A stretch of DNA of 64,000 nt. Source: Saprospiraceae bacterium (GTDB lineage: Bacteria > Bacteroidota > Bacteroidia > Chitinophagales > Saprospiraceae). How positions within the stretch are numbered: position 1 is the stretch's first letter; each line of letters starts with the position of its first letter. Of the stretch, positions 36,564-45,815 are shown piece by piece. A program made the position numbers and the translations under genes. The stretch covers positions 1 to 64,000 of the forward strand of contig JANQSS010000004.1 of assembly GCA_028279185.1 (NCBI GenBank). Reading direction: 5' to 3'. The notes below the pieces were generated by a model. The model saw nothing but the letters and a program-made list of their open reading frames with translations, was not told where the DNA came from and did not search any database.

Positions 36564-36920
36564 TTATAAAACGAAGGCAACTAATATGGTTACCATTGCA
36601 CCGAACAAAAGTAAGAAGGCTATGGCATAGATTAGGTAGCGAACTTCCCTTTTTCGCCTGATTATGTTAGCCGGGGTTTGAATTTCTGTATTGATCGTGA
36701 AATCATAGGACCACTGACTCTCTTCTTTTTGAAGATGTAATTCACAGAATTCATCTTCAATAAAGAAACTGTATTTTTTGTCCTCCTTCACGCTAAAGTC
36801 AATCACAGAAATGCGATTGTTGACATAGACTAAGACATGACGCGAGCGGTCACCATGATACAAACCGATTGAATACTGCCGCCGTGTGGGAGAGGCGTAA
36901 ACCCACTTGAATTGTGCCAC
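36564..36920 (-). CDS. Small membrane-anchored protein of unknown function
   Basis: This is a 118-aa protein. The soluble beta-rich part (about 1-90) is followed by a basic RRKREVR stretch and one C-terminal membrane segment (about 94-117), suggesting a tail-anchored inner-membrane protein with a cytoplasmic head. I recognise no family. It lies 15 nt upstream of scpB on the same strand, so it is probably the first gene of that operon. Codon use and length look like a real gene. Confidence 0.6.
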   Translation of the reverse strand: MAQFKWVYASPTRRQYSIGLYHGDRSRHVLVYVNNRISVIDFSVKEDKKYSFFIEDEFCELHLQKEESQWSYDFTINTEIQTPANIIRRKREVRYLIYAIAFLLLFGAMVTILVAFVL

Positions 36921-37219
36921 CAGAAGGAGATTTTGCTAATACAAACGTGGAATTTGGCCTTCTGTTGTTGAGCCAATGGACGTTTACACTTTATTGAGCC
37001 AAGAGCTGATTTAGGATATAACTGGCCAAAACGAAAACGAGGGAGTCGACTTTCGCCGGCCTCCCCCGCATAACCCCAAAAAACCAATTGAAAACAATCT
37101 ATGTGCTCAATTAAGAGCATTTAAACCCAAAGTTGGTCTAAATTTGAATCTTGATTCGTTAATCAAAATTCACTATTCAGACGTTGATTTTGAGTACGGT
37201 CACAATCTACAGAAAAAAA
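36921..37219. other. Divergent intergenic region without a gene
   Basis: This 299-nt gap separates two divergent genes. I found no credible small ORF or RNA gene. It holds a short TGCTC-AATTAA-GAGCA hairpin near 37103-37120, a GC-rich patch around 37050, and a candidate -7 element (see 37139). Confidence 0.6.
37139..37146 (+). promoter_or_regulatory. Candidate -7 promoter element of radA
   Basis: TAAATTTG matches TAnnTTTG, 73 nt upstream of the ATG at 37220. A degenerate TTTA rather than TTTG is present upstream. Confidence 0.3.
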
Positions 37220-38587
37220 ATGCAAAAAAAATTAAAATCCGTCTATGTGTGTACCTCTTGCGGTGTGACAGAACCCGCGTGGAGTGGGCAGTGTCATGCA
37301 TGCGGTGAATGGAATACATTCGTCGAAGATGTTGTGAGTACACATAAAAAAAACGGTTCAAAGGGGCAAATCAATCTCCTTGGAAAGGATAAGCCAGAGC
37401 GAATCGGCGATATTGAAGAGTTATCCTTTGGACGAATTCCAACCTATAGCCCCGATGTAAATAGAGTGCTTGGAGGTGGGATCGTCCCTGGCTCCGTGTT
37501 GTTGCTTGGAGGCCAACCAGGGATAGGTAAGTCCACGCTAGTCCTGCAGATCGCTGGAGCTATAACAAGCACCGTTCTCTATGCATCGGGAGAGGAGAGC
37601 AGCCAACAAATTAAGGACAGAGCCAGTCGCCTTGGAATAGTCAATGAAAACTTGTTCTTGCTCGCATCAAGCAGCCTTGAAAATATAATTCAATCGGCTG
37701 AATCTATTAATCCGAGTCTGATAATTGTCGATTCTATCCAAACGACTTATACGGAATCTCTAGACCGCGGCCCCGGGAGCATAGGACAGGTACGTGAATG
37801 TGCTAATATTCTTATGCGTCATGCAAAGCGTTCCGGTATTCCAATATTACTCATTGGTCACATCACAAAAGAAGGTCAGCTAGGAGGACCAAAACTACTT
37901 GAACATATAGTTGATGTGGTATTGTTGTTTGAAGGTGATCGTCACCATCACTTCAGATTACTGAGAGGCCAAAAAAACAGATATGGGTCCACGGAGGAAA
38001 TTGGCATATTTGAAATGAAGCAAAATGGCTTGCAGGAAGTAACAAATCCTTCACAGATATTGCTTCATCGACATGGACAGAACCTGCCGGGCAATGCCAT
38101 CGCAGCGGTGACTGAAGGGCAAAAAAGTTTGTTAATCGAAGTTCAGGCGCTGGTGAGTACAGCTGTTTTTGGGAATCCACAGCGGTCCCCTAATGGTTTT
38201 GACTTACGTAGAATGCAAATGTTGCTAGCGGTGCTTGAACGGCGCTGTGGGCTTATATTTGGGCAACATGATGTCTTCTTGAACATAGCAGGTGGCATTC
38301 GTACTCAAGATCCGGCTACTGATCTGGCCGTGATTGCCTCGTTCATAAGCGCCTTCGACGATAGGGCGATTGACCATCGCTATGGATTCGCAGGAGAAGT
38401 AGGCTTGTCCGGAGAAGTCAGACCGGTAAGACGTGTTGAAAATCGAATTCTAGAGGCAGAACGAATGGGTTTGACGAATATATTCCTTCCATCTTTGAAT
38501 CTTGAAGGATTAAAAACAGATTTGTACAATATCCGTTGTGTTGGTATAGATTATGTACATGAACTTAAATCAATACTATTTTCATGA
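37220..38587 (+). CDS. radA: DNA repair protein RadA
   Basis: This is a 455-aa RecA-like ATPase that promotes branch migration in recombination. It has an N-terminal zinc finger (CTSCGVTEPAWSGQCHACGE), Walker A GGQPGIGKSTL, the RadA-specific KNRYGS motif, and a C-terminal Lon-protease-like domain (about 290-455). The ATG at 37220 gives the standard MQKKLKSVYVCTSCG start; the 12-residue upstream extension is not family-like. The stop overlaps the DCC-family gene start by 4 nt (ATGA). Confidence 0.95.
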   Translation: MQKKLKSVYVCTSCGVTEPAWSGQCHACGEWNTFVEDVVSTHKKNGSKGQINLLGKDKPERIGDIEELSFGRIPTYSPDVNRVLGGGIVPGSVLLLGGQPGIGKSTLVLQIAGAITSTVLYASGEESSQQIKDRASRLGIVNENLFLLASSSLENIIQSAESINPSLIIVDSIQTTYTESLDRGPGSIGQVRECANILMRHAKRSGIPILLIGHITKEGQLGGPKLLEHIVDVVLLFEGDRHHHFRLLRGQKNRYGSTEEIGIFEMKQNGLQEVTNPSQILLHRHGQNLPGNAIAAVTEGQKSLLIEVQALVSTAVFGNPQRSPNGFDLRRMQMLLAVLERRCGLIFGQHDVFLNIAGGIRTQDPATDLAVIASFISAFDDRAIDHRYGFAGEVGLSGEVRPVRRVENRILEAERMGLTNIFLPSLNLEGLKTDLYNIRCVGIDYVHELKSILFS

Positions 38588-39045
38588 GTGATCGGGCCAA
38601 CTTACCTTCTCAAGATCAATTACTATTGATTTACGATGGTCAATGTCTTTTATGTAATCGATTTATAAAGACGTCCTTACAAAACGACAATTCAAATAGG
38701 CTGCGTGCCGCCGCACTTCAAGATTACAATAGATTCGAAAACCTTCCAAAGTTGGATGCAAAAGTTGACAGTATCGTACTGCTATGGAAGGAGGAAGTGT
38801 ATTACAAATCTGATGCCGTTCTCACTGTTAAAACGGAGCTCTCGTCGATTCCATTGTTTTATAGAATGTTGCGCATCATACCTCGATTTGTGCGCGACGC
38901 AGTATATGATTTAGTGGCTGCAAATCGGCATAGGTGGTTTGGAAAGTCCGAATCCTGTATTTTACCTACCCCAGACTTGCGATCAAAATATTTGATGAGT
39001 GAACAAGAGTTGCGCACTTTTTTCAATACAAAGGAATACGCATAA
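38584..39045 (+). CDS. DCC-family thiol-disulfide oxidoreductase-like protein (DUF393)
   Basis: This is a 153-aa protein with the diagnostic N-terminal motif YDGQCLLCNRFIK (about residues 15-27). The DGxCxxC pattern names the family and is thioredoxin-like. The middle region has RMLRIIPRFVRDAVYDLVAANRHRWFG, which is typical. A redox role is inferred and the substrate unknown. It overlaps radA by 4 nt, so translational coupling is likely. Confidence 0.88.
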   Translation: MSDRANLPSQDQLLLIYDGQCLLCNRFIKTSLQNDNSNRLRAAALQDYNRFENLPKLDAKVDSIVLLWKEEVYYKSDAVLTVKTELSSIPLFYRMLRIIPRFVRDAVYDLVAANRHRWFGKSESCILPTPDLRSKYLMSEQELRTFFNTKEYA

Positions 39046-39071
39046 ACGGTCCGGAATAGAATACAGTTGCC

Positions 39072-39800
39072 TCATTTTATTTCCAAAAACTCTCGTAAAG
39101 TAGCCATACGGTGCTTGAGTTTATAATCAAATCGCTCAACGACTAAATCCGCATTTCGATAATCGGAGTTCTCAAAAACTCCTTTTAATATCATGGTCGG
39201 GCCAAGGTTTGAGATTTTGACACTTGGAAAAGGATGGTCCAGACGATTATTTTCATCATCGTATACGATATAGGAGAGGACACGTGCGCCTTCTTGCGGG
39301 TCGGTATAGCCCTCACGTGCGAAAAAAATGTCTCCTTCCTTTAGTTCTATCGAGGAATCATATTCTAGTTTCTTGTTGAGAAATACACCTTCCTCGACAT
39401 CATCCTTGAACTTCGTTAAATCATGATCAAAGACAACGACAAAATCAGAAAAGGTAAACAGGTTGTAAAATGCCTTGACCAGATCTGCTTGAAATCCTTT
39501 TCTCCCTTCCATCAGCTTTTTTCGCTGCTTCATAGCTCGTTTCTTTTGTCCTCTATTTGATTTCTCACTCTGTATAACATCGTCAAGGGCATCCAATTGT
39601 TTTTTATCACTCTTTAGCACAACGACTAGCGTACCTTTTTGAAGCCTGGAAAGTTCCTGGAAGGCTATTTGTTTTTCTTCGTCTGTAGCAATGAGTTGCT
39701 GGGCATGGGATGGCATGCCAATAGCGAGAATGATACTCAAGACTGCGGCGCCCATCGACCACGAGGGTCTGTCTATCGAAAACCTGTTTAATAATTTCAT
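39072..39800 (-). CDS. Secreted protein of unknown function
   Basis: This is a 242-aa protein with an N-terminal signal peptide (about 1-34, cleavage after SHAQ). The central part is basic and helical (residues about 75-100, Lys/Arg-rich), followed by a beta-rich half with repeated Asp/Glu. I recognise no family or active site. It is divergent from the Bat operon with about 68 nt between starts, so the promoters are shared or adjacent. It may be co-regulated with, but is not obviously part of, that operon. Confidence 0.6.
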   Translation of the reverse strand: MKLLNRFSIDRPSWSMGAAVLSIILAIGMPSHAQQLIATDEEKQIAFQELSRLQKGTLVVVLKSDKKQLDALDDVIQSEKSNRGQKKRAMKQRKKLMEGRKGFQADLVKAFYNLFTFSDFVVVFDHDLTKFKDDVEEGVFLNKKLEYDSSIELKEGDIFFAREGYTDPQEGARVLSYIVYDDENNRLDHPFPSVKISNLGPTMILKGVFENSDYRNADLVVERFDYKLKHRMATLREFLEIK

Positions 39801-39852
39801 AAATTGGCTCGATCCGTAGTTTTTGTACAGATCATTTGTAAAATTTGCAACG

Positions 39853-39860
39853 CAAAAATA
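39853..39860 (-). promoter_or_regulatory. Candidate -7 promoter element of the 39072-39800 gene
   Basis: On the minus strand this reads TATTTTTG, matching TAnnTTTG, 52 nt from the start codon at 39800. A TTTG lies only 14 nt upstream, shorter than the usual spacing. Confidence 0.25.
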
Positions 39861-39868
39861 ACGCTGAT

Positions 39869-40864
39869 ATGAGTCAAATAGATATAGAACTGCTGCAACA
39901 ACAAATAAAGCTTGAAAGTCAGTTCATTCAATCTGTCAAAGAACAGGCAGCAGCGCGAATTGTTGGGCAGCATCATATGATTGATCGCTTGCTCATAGGT
40001 TTGCTCGCCGACGGTCATATTCTATTAGAGGGACTGCCCGGTTTGGCGAAGACGTTGGCTATAAATACACTTTCACAAATTTTCAACGCGTCTTTTAAGC
40101 GTATTCAATTTACACCTGACCTACTTCCTGCTGATATCGTCGGGACTATGATTTACAACGCTGGAAGCCGGGACTTCGACGTTAAGAAGGGGCCCATATT
40201 TGCCAACTTCGTTTTGGCCGATGAGGTCAATCGGGCTCCCGCCAAAGTTCAAGCAGCGCTGCTGGAAGCCATGCAGGAGCGGCAGGTAACCATTGGAAAA
40301 ACGTCCTTTCCTCTTCCAAATCCATTTTTGGTCATGGCCACTCAAAATCCCATTGATCAAGAAGGGACTTATCCATTGCCGGAAGCACAGATGGACCGAT
40401 TCATGTTGAAGGTTAATGTCGGCTATCCCACCAAAGAAGAAGAACGACAAATCATTCGAATGAATCTCAATCACACGGTAAATGAACCACTAACTTCTAC
40501 GTTAACTGTTGATCAAATAACGCGTGCTCGTGAATTCTCCAATAAAATATACATGGATGAAAAGATCGAGCAATACATACTTGATCTTGTATTTGCCACT
40601 CGGTTTCCTTCAAATGCGAATATTGATGAATTGGAACCGCTAATTTCGTTCGGAGGTTCACCTCGGGCAAGCATTAATTTGGCAAAAGCTGCAAGATGTA
40701 TGGCCTTTCTGAATCAACGGGCTTTTGTGGTTCCAGAAGATGTTCGCTCTATTGCCAAAGACGTATTGCGGCATAGAATAGGTATTACTTATGAAGCTGA
40801 GGCAGAATCCATGACTACGGATGATATAGTCGACACATTATTGGCAAAAGTGGAAATTCCCTAG
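39869..40864 (+). CDS. MoxR-family AAA+ ATPase
   Basis: This is a 331-aa AAA+ protein, first gene of the Bat operon. Walker A is GLPGLAKT (about residues 53-60) and Walker B is VLADEVNRAP, followed by ATQNPIDQEGTYPLPEAQMD, the MoxR sensor region. MoxR ATPases act as chaperones for the VWA proteins encoded beside them, here DUF58, BatA and BatB. The ATG at 39869 is preferred over a TTG at 39845. The stop overlaps the next start by one base (TAGTG). Confidence 0.93.
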   Translation: MSQIDIELLQQQIKLESQFIQSVKEQAAARIVGQHHMIDRLLIGLLADGHILLEGLPGLAKTLAINTLSQIFNASFKRIQFTPDLLPADIVGTMIYNAGSRDFDVKKGPIFANFVLADEVNRAPAKVQAALLEAMQERQVTIGKTSFPLPNPFLVMATQNPIDQEGTYPLPEAQMDRFMLKVNVGYPTKEEERQIIRMNLNHTVNEPLTSTLTVDQITRAREFSNKIYMDEKIEQYILDLVFATRFPSNANIDELEPLISFGGSPRASINLAKAARCMAFLNQRAFVVPEDVRSIAKDVLRHRIGITYEAEAESMTTDDIVDTLLAKVEIP

Positions 40865-41946
40865 TGAAAACATTTCTAGCAATAGTATATACATTGATAT
40901 TTTATGTACCAACCTCATTTAGTCAAATCCAAGGTCAAGGGTTAATAGATGGTGTTTATCGCTTTGATATTAGTTTGGGTGAATCGATCGACGGATTGAT
41001 GGAAGGGAATATCACCTACGATGACTTAGAAAAAGAACCCCGGATTTTGGTGGGTATGACCTATGGCGATACATTGCGATGCAGTGAAATTGACGATTAT
41101 TTAAACCCGACAGCGGAATTTTTATTAATCAATCGTGGAAATTATTTCGACGGATATTGGTATGACAAAATTTATAAATCACAATTGCCGCTGTTGTTCT
41201 TTGTAGATGAGGAAGAAATGACCGTTGATTTAAATTGCATTCGATATGAAACTAGTCAGTCGAATTTAGATGAAAAAAAATTATTCGAAATACCCCTTAG
41301 CCCTACTATTAAAATTGGAAAATACGAACTCCCTGGATTGAATAAAGTTGTTGACTTTGCATCAAATCGCCAGTATGAACACGTATATTATTATACCGAA
41401 TCGGGTATTCTTGAATTTAATGAATCCAGAATCATAGAAGAGATTCCAGTGGTTCCATACCGATTCATTCATGGGCACACAACTGCTGAGGCGCTTATTC
41501 CTGATTTTGGACGTCGGTTTGTGGATAGTTTGCAAACAACATTGGTGAAGTGGGCGGACGAATTGGCACTTGGGCCACAAGCTAATCGAGGTAGTCGGTT
41601 TGGAGTACGCAACTACGCAATTTGTGATATCGATTTTTGGTCATCTCAATACATTGCCGGTTCATTTGAATATATAACGCAAGAAAGCGCTGTCGCCGGA
41701 TTTACTTTTTTATTTGACCGAAGGGACGAACAGTTTATTGGAATACCAGAATTAATCCGCTCGGGTTCGATAGAGAGCATTGAGAATAGTACACGGGATG
41801 ATAAATATATTGGATTGAGTTTTGATCGATATGGACTTTTAAAAAAAGGGTTCTTCAATTCTTCTAATTCACGATTTACCGAACATATTTCATGGGCTGA
41901 AGCGAATATTCGCATGAAACGCAAGTTAGACGATATTAAAAAGTGA
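40864..41946 (+). CDS. Unrecognised secreted protein inside the Bat operon
   Basis: This is a 360-aa protein with a signal peptide (about 1-20, ending TSFSQ). The mature part mixes beta strands with acidic and aromatic stretches. Two tryptophan-containing segments (WADELALGPQANRGSRFG and CDIDFWSSQYIAGSFEY, about 225-270) could be a domain core. I recognise no family. GTG start overlaps the moxR stop, and its own stop overlaps the DUF58 GTG start, so it is embedded in a tightly coupled operon. It may be a periplasmic partner of the Bat proteins. Its presence between moxR and DUF58 is unusual in my experience. Confidence 0.7.
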   Translation: MKTFLAIVYTLIFYVPTSFSQIQGQGLIDGVYRFDISLGESIDGLMEGNITYDDLEKEPRILVGMTYGDTLRCSEIDDYLNPTAEFLLINRGNYFDGYWYDKIYKSQLPLLFFVDEEEMTVDLNCIRYETSQSNLDEKKLFEIPLSPTIKIGKYELPGLNKVVDFASNRQYEHVYYYTESGILEFNESRIIEEIPVVPYRFIHGHTTAEALIPDFGRRFVDSLQTTLVKWADELALGPQANRGSRFGVRNYAICDIDFWSSQYIAGSFEYITQESAVAGFTFLFDRRDEQFIGIPELIRSGSIESIENSTRDDKYIGLSFDRYGLLKKGFFNSSNSRFTEHISWAEANIRMKRKLDDIKK

Positions 41947-42818
41947 ACACAAACGAGCTATTGGCCAAGGTCAGGCGATTGGAAATAAAAACCAAGGGCC
42001 TAAGTAAACACCTCTTCTCAGGAGACTACCATAGTGCATTTAAGGGTCGTGGAATGTCATTTTCGGAAGTCCGTGCGTATCAATATGGTGACGACGTACG
42101 AAATATAGATTGGAATGTTACAGCTAGATCTGATGAACCCTATATCAAACAATTTGAAGAGGAACGAGAACTGACTGTTATGCTTATGGCTGATGTTAGC
42201 GGATCTGTTTTTTTTGGTTCCGATGGCATTTTGAAAAAAGATTGGATAACGGAATTGTGCGCAGTAATCGCATTTTCAGCTTCGAGTAACAATGATAAAG
42301 TAGGACTCATTTTATTTTCTGATAAAATTGAGTTATTTATTCCGCCTAAAAAAGGCAGGTCGCATATATTAAGAATTATTCGTGAGCTTTTGAATATGAC
42401 ATATCAGGAGCGTGAGACAGATTTAGGCATGGCTTTGCGATATGTCAACAATGTTCAAAAAAAGCGATGTATTTGTTTTTTGCTTTCTGATTTTATAAGT
42501 GAACCATTTAACACACCCTTGAATATTACGGCCAAAAGACATGACTTGATAGGCCTGGGTATTTTTGATAAAATGGAACGTGAACTATTACCTCGTGGTT
42601 TTATCCGAGCAAAAAATGCAGAAACAGGTCGGGCATTTTATATTGACACGTCGTCAACCCATCTAGGAAGCAAGTGGTCTTCTACTTACAACGATCATAT
42701 TGAACGAACGAAATCGACCCTACAAAGAGCAGGAAGTGACTTTTTAATTCTTGAGACCGGCCAGCCATATACAGCAGCCCTGCATAAGTTTTTTAAAAAA
42801 CGCGCATCCCGCAAATGA
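41943..42818 (+). CDS. DUF58 domain (VWA-like) protein of the Bat operon
   Basis: This is a 291-aa soluble protein. The N-terminal KGLSKHLFSGDYHSAFKGRG and RAYQYGDDVRNIDWNVTARS are the diagnostic DUF58 blocks. MADVSGSVFFGS supplies a DxSxS metal-site motif of the von Willebrand A fold. In Bacteroidota this is the partner of MoxR in Bat operons. It starts with GTG overlapping the previous stop and ends with an ATGA overlap to the next gene. Confidence 0.92.
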   Translation: MNTNELLAKVRRLEIKTKGLSKHLFSGDYHSAFKGRGMSFSEVRAYQYGDDVRNIDWNVTARSDEPYIKQFEEERELTVMLMADVSGSVFFGSDGILKKDWITELCAVIAFSASSNNDKVGLILFSDKIELFIPPKKGRSHILRIIRELLNMTYQERETDLGMALRYVNNVQKKRCICFLLSDFISEPFNTPLNITAKRHDLIGLGIFDKMERELLPRGFIRAKNAETGRAFYIDTSSTHLGSKWSSTYNDHIERTKSTLQRAGSDFLILETGQPYTAALHKFFKKRASRK

Positions 42819-43747
42819 TGAGAATAAAGAGAATCAGTTTTGTCGGTGTTCTTCTCGTAATTGGGTTTATCACTCGAGGGCAAGATGTTCGAGCCTATTT
42901 AGACTCAACAACTTTTTTTATTGGCGACCAGACTCGAATCCATGTTCATTTAAATATAGCTGATCCTGCCGATAAGGTTGATTTCATAACATCAGGAATT
43001 GAGAATGATGATAAATTCGAACTCGTGGCACAGTCGCCATTGTACAAATCAGAAGAATCGAGTGAAGTACAATACAAACGTGAATTTCTTGTAGCTTTTT
43101 TTGATACTGGAGCCTATTACATTCCTTCTATGGATGTTGTTATCAACAATGCAGGTAATCGTGATACGGTGATGACACAGTCTATCCCGATTATCGTGAA
43201 ACCGATTGCAGTTGACAGTCTTCTGGCACCGATTAAACCGATAATTGAGGAACCCATTTTTTTGTCTGACTACTATTGGCTTTTTGCAGTCGTTGGAGGC
43301 GTACTGTTGTTTCTTGGTATTATAATTTACTTAATGAGGAAAGCACAAAAAAAGAAACAGGATGAAATAATCTTACCACCTAAAACACCATTTCAAGTCG
43401 CCAATGAAAATTTACAAATATTGGAGAAAGAGCGATTAATTGCCAAGAATCAAATAAAAGAACACTATGCGCGCTTATCCATAATCTTACGAACGTATTT
43501 AGAGGCCGGGTTTGGGTTTCCGGCCGCTGAATCTACCACCAATGAAATTGGGTATAGCCTCATGTCAATTGGATTTAATGAACATGATAAATCAAATATT
43601 ATTGAGCGGCTTCAAACTATCGACATGATTAAGTACGCAAAAATGCGTCCTGATGCGCAAGAAGTTGATGGGTCTACCGAGTCCATGCGAATGTTGATCC
43701 GAAGAATTCATGATTGGTCTACGAAATATCAAAACGAAGAGGAGTGA
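42815..43747 (+). CDS. Membrane protein of the Bat operon (BatD/DUF4381-like)
   Basis: This is a 310-aa protein. A signal peptide (about 1-22) is followed by a periplasmic beta-sandwich resembling the BatD N-terminus (about 25-130, DSTTFFIGDQTRIHVHLNI). One membrane segment lies near 150-170. The cytoplasmic helical domain (about 180-305) is like the DUF4381 type. It sits between DUF58 and BatA, as in other Bacteroidota Bat operons, and overlaps both neighbours. Function within the complex is unknown. Confidence 0.8.
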   Translation: MMRIKRISFVGVLLVIGFITRGQDVRAYLDSTTFFIGDQTRIHVHLNIADPADKVDFITSGIENDDKFELVAQSPLYKSEESSEVQYKREFLVAFFDTGAYYIPSMDVVINNAGNRDTVMTQSIPIIVKPIAVDSLLAPIKPIIEEPIFLSDYYWLFAVVGGVLLFLGIIIYLMRKAQKKKQDEIILPPKTPFQVANENLQILEKERLIAKNQIKEHYARLSIILRTYLEAGFGFPAAESTTNEIGYSLMSIGFNEHDKSNIIERLQTIDMIKYAKMRPDAQEVDGSTESMRMLIRRIHDWSTKYQNEEE

Positions 43748-44754
43748 GTGAGATAGTAAATAATATATCATTTGAGAGTCCACTTTATTTGCTTCTGTTG
43801 TTGCTTTTACCTGCGTATTTATTTTTTGTTAGAAGAAATAATTTAGGTGGACTTTCAGCGCTGCCTGTATCGCAAATTTCTGACGAAATAAAATGGTCAA
43901 GTATAAAATTTTTGTTAGCTAAATGTTTGCCTTGGGTTGTAGGCTTGTCCTTCGTATTTGGGATTTTTAGTCTTGCACGCCCTCAGGTGGTTTTGGTCGA
44001 AGAGCGTATTAATGCAGAAGGAATTGACATTTTTTTAGTCATGGATCTTTCGAGTAGTATGCTGTCAAAAGATTTTACACCGGACCGTTTAACTGTAAGT
44101 AAAAATGTGGCTATCGATTTTGTGGAGAAACGTCCATATGATCGTTTGGGTCTCGTTTCCTTTGCTGGAGAAGCTTACACCCAAACTCCATTAACATCGG
44201 ATCATAAAATTGTGCAATCATTGTTGCAAGAATTAAATTGCGGGTACTTAAAAGACGGCACGGCAATTGGTATGGGCTTAGCGACGGCCGTCAATCGATT
44301 AAAAGACAGCGAGGCAACCAGTAAAGTTGTCATATTATTGACTGATGGTGTCAATAATGCTGGATATATTGACCCTGTTACCGCTACCAAAATTGCATCT
44401 GAATTTGATATTAAAGTGTATACCATTGGCGTAGGCTCTGTAGGAATGGCGCTTTCTCCAGTTGGACGAACCAGGAATGGTACATATCAATTCGCACGCA
44501 CGCGGGTTGAAATAGATGATGAACTTCTCGAACAGATAGCACGGGAAACTGGTGGCGAATATTATCGAGCGATCAATGCAGAGGAGTTGCAAAAGATTTA
44601 TGCTAAAATTGATGAATTAGAAAAAACGGAAATGGAAGTAACCGTTATTCGAAGAGAAAAAGAATATTTTCGATACCCACTTTCGATATCCATTATATTG
44701 TTTTCATTATTCATTTTGTTAAAATATCAAGTCGTACGACTCTGGCCGGATTAA
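43744..44754 (+). CDS. BatA-like VWA-domain membrane protein
   Basis: This is a 336-aa protein with two N-terminal membrane segments (about 12-28 and 56-76) and a C-terminal one (about 313-330). The von Willebrand A domain between them has the metal-binding MDLSSSMLSKDFTP (DxSxS) and LLTDGVNNAG motifs. GTG at 43744 overlaps the preceding stop (GTGA) and is preferred to a TTG at 43714. BatA and BatB are paralogous and thought to form a membrane complex linked to oxidative-stress tolerance. Confidence 0.92.
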   Translation: MSEIVNNISFESPLYLLLLLLLPAYLFFVRRNNLGGLSALPVSQISDEIKWSSIKFLLAKCLPWVVGLSFVFGIFSLARPQVVLVEERINAEGIDIFLVMDLSSSMLSKDFTPDRLTVSKNVAIDFVEKRPYDRLGLVSFAGEAYTQTPLTSDHKIVQSLLQELNCGYLKDGTAIGMGLATAVNRLKDSEATSKVVILLTDGVNNAGYIDPVTATKIASEFDIKVYTIGVGSVGMALSPVGRTRNGTYQFARTRVEIDDELLEQIARETGGEYYRAINAEELQKIYAKIDELEKTEMEVTVIRREKEYFRYPLSISIILFSLFILLKYQVVRLWPD

Positions 44755-44758
44755 CCTT

Positions 44759-45772
44759 ATGCTACGGATAGAAGAACCCATATTATTCTACGCATTATTA
44801 TTGCTCCCTTTGCTCGCAATAGTATGTTTCTTTTATATGAAGTATGCAATCAAGTTAAGCGCATATTTTTCTGTATTACCGGAGCAAGCCCTAGCATCCA
44901 GAGCTAGGCTAAAGAAACGATTTATTTGTTTTATGTTGGGCCTCCTATTTATGTGTTTGGCCTTAACTAATCCTCAATATGGATATCGGAAAGAAAAGGT
45001 AGACCATGAAAGTGCTGATGTCTTTATTGCATTGGATATTTCGCAATCTATGTTAGCTGAAGATTTAAGTCCTTCTCGATTAGAGCGAGCAAAAAAAATT
45101 GGTGAAAGGTTCATAAGTGAGTTAAAAACAGAACGGATTGGATTGATCTTTTTTGCAGGTGAGGCATACTTACAAATGCCATTAACAACTGATTATCGGA
45201 CGGCTATTGTGTTTTTACGTAATGCGTCGCCAGAACAAGCCGGCCTCCAGGGAACGGCCATTGGAGATGCTATAGAGATGGCTTCGAAGCGCACAGAAGA
45301 TGACCTTTCACCCAAGCGCAGAACCCTAATCATTATAACAGATGGCGAAGATCATGAAGGAGAAGCAGCAAAACTCGCAAAAACAGCCTTTGAAAGTGGT
45401 ACAGCAGTATTCACTGTGGGAGTTGGGACATCCGAAGGCGGTTTTATTCCCATCAAACATGGTGGGCAAAGCGATTACCTGCGCGACCAATCTGGTCAAC
45501 CGGTGCGTACGCGCATCAATACGAGTGATCTGGAGGAAATAGCGCGACAAGGTGGGGGGTTGTTTTTCGACTATCAAGTTGGTAAGGATATGTACGAGAC
45601 CGTCAAAGAAAAAGTGCAGCGGATGGAACGTCGTAACTATGAAAAAACGTTATTTACGGCCAGGGAAAGTTACTTTCAATATCTTCTTTTACCGGGGATT
45701 ATACTCTTAGCATTGCCATTTTTATGGCCCCTATTTAGATCGACTACAAGCGCAAATGAAACCAATAAATAA
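44759..45772 (+). CDS. BatB-like VWA-domain membrane protein
   Basis: This is a 337-aa paralogue of the preceding gene with the same layout: N-terminal membrane segments (about 8-26 and 58-76), VWA domain and a C-terminal membrane segment (about 310-328). The metal-site motif is ALDISQSMLAEDLSPSRL, followed by IIITDGEDHEG. The YLRDQSGQPVRTRINTSDL segment near residue 240 is typical of BatB. It lies 4 nt after BatA and upstream of the TPR protein BatC. Confidence 0.92.
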   Translation: MLRIEEPILFYALLLLPLLAIVCFFYMKYAIKLSAYFSVLPEQALASRARLKKRFICFMLGLLFMCLALTNPQYGYRKEKVDHESADVFIALDISQSMLAEDLSPSRLERAKKIGERFISELKTERIGLIFFAGEAYLQMPLTTDYRTAIVFLRNASPEQAGLQGTAIGDAIEMASKRTEDDLSPKRRTLIIITDGEDHEGEAAKLAKTAFESGTAVFTVGVGTSEGGFIPIKHGGQSDYLRDQSGQPVRTRINTSDLEEIARQGGGLFFDYQVGKDMYETVKEKVQRMERRNYEKTLFTARESYFQYLLLPGIILLALPFLWPLFRSTTSANETNK

Positions 45773-45815
45773 TTCTAATGGAAATTCGTTTATCTTTTAA
45801 CGCGTATTTAGAAAT

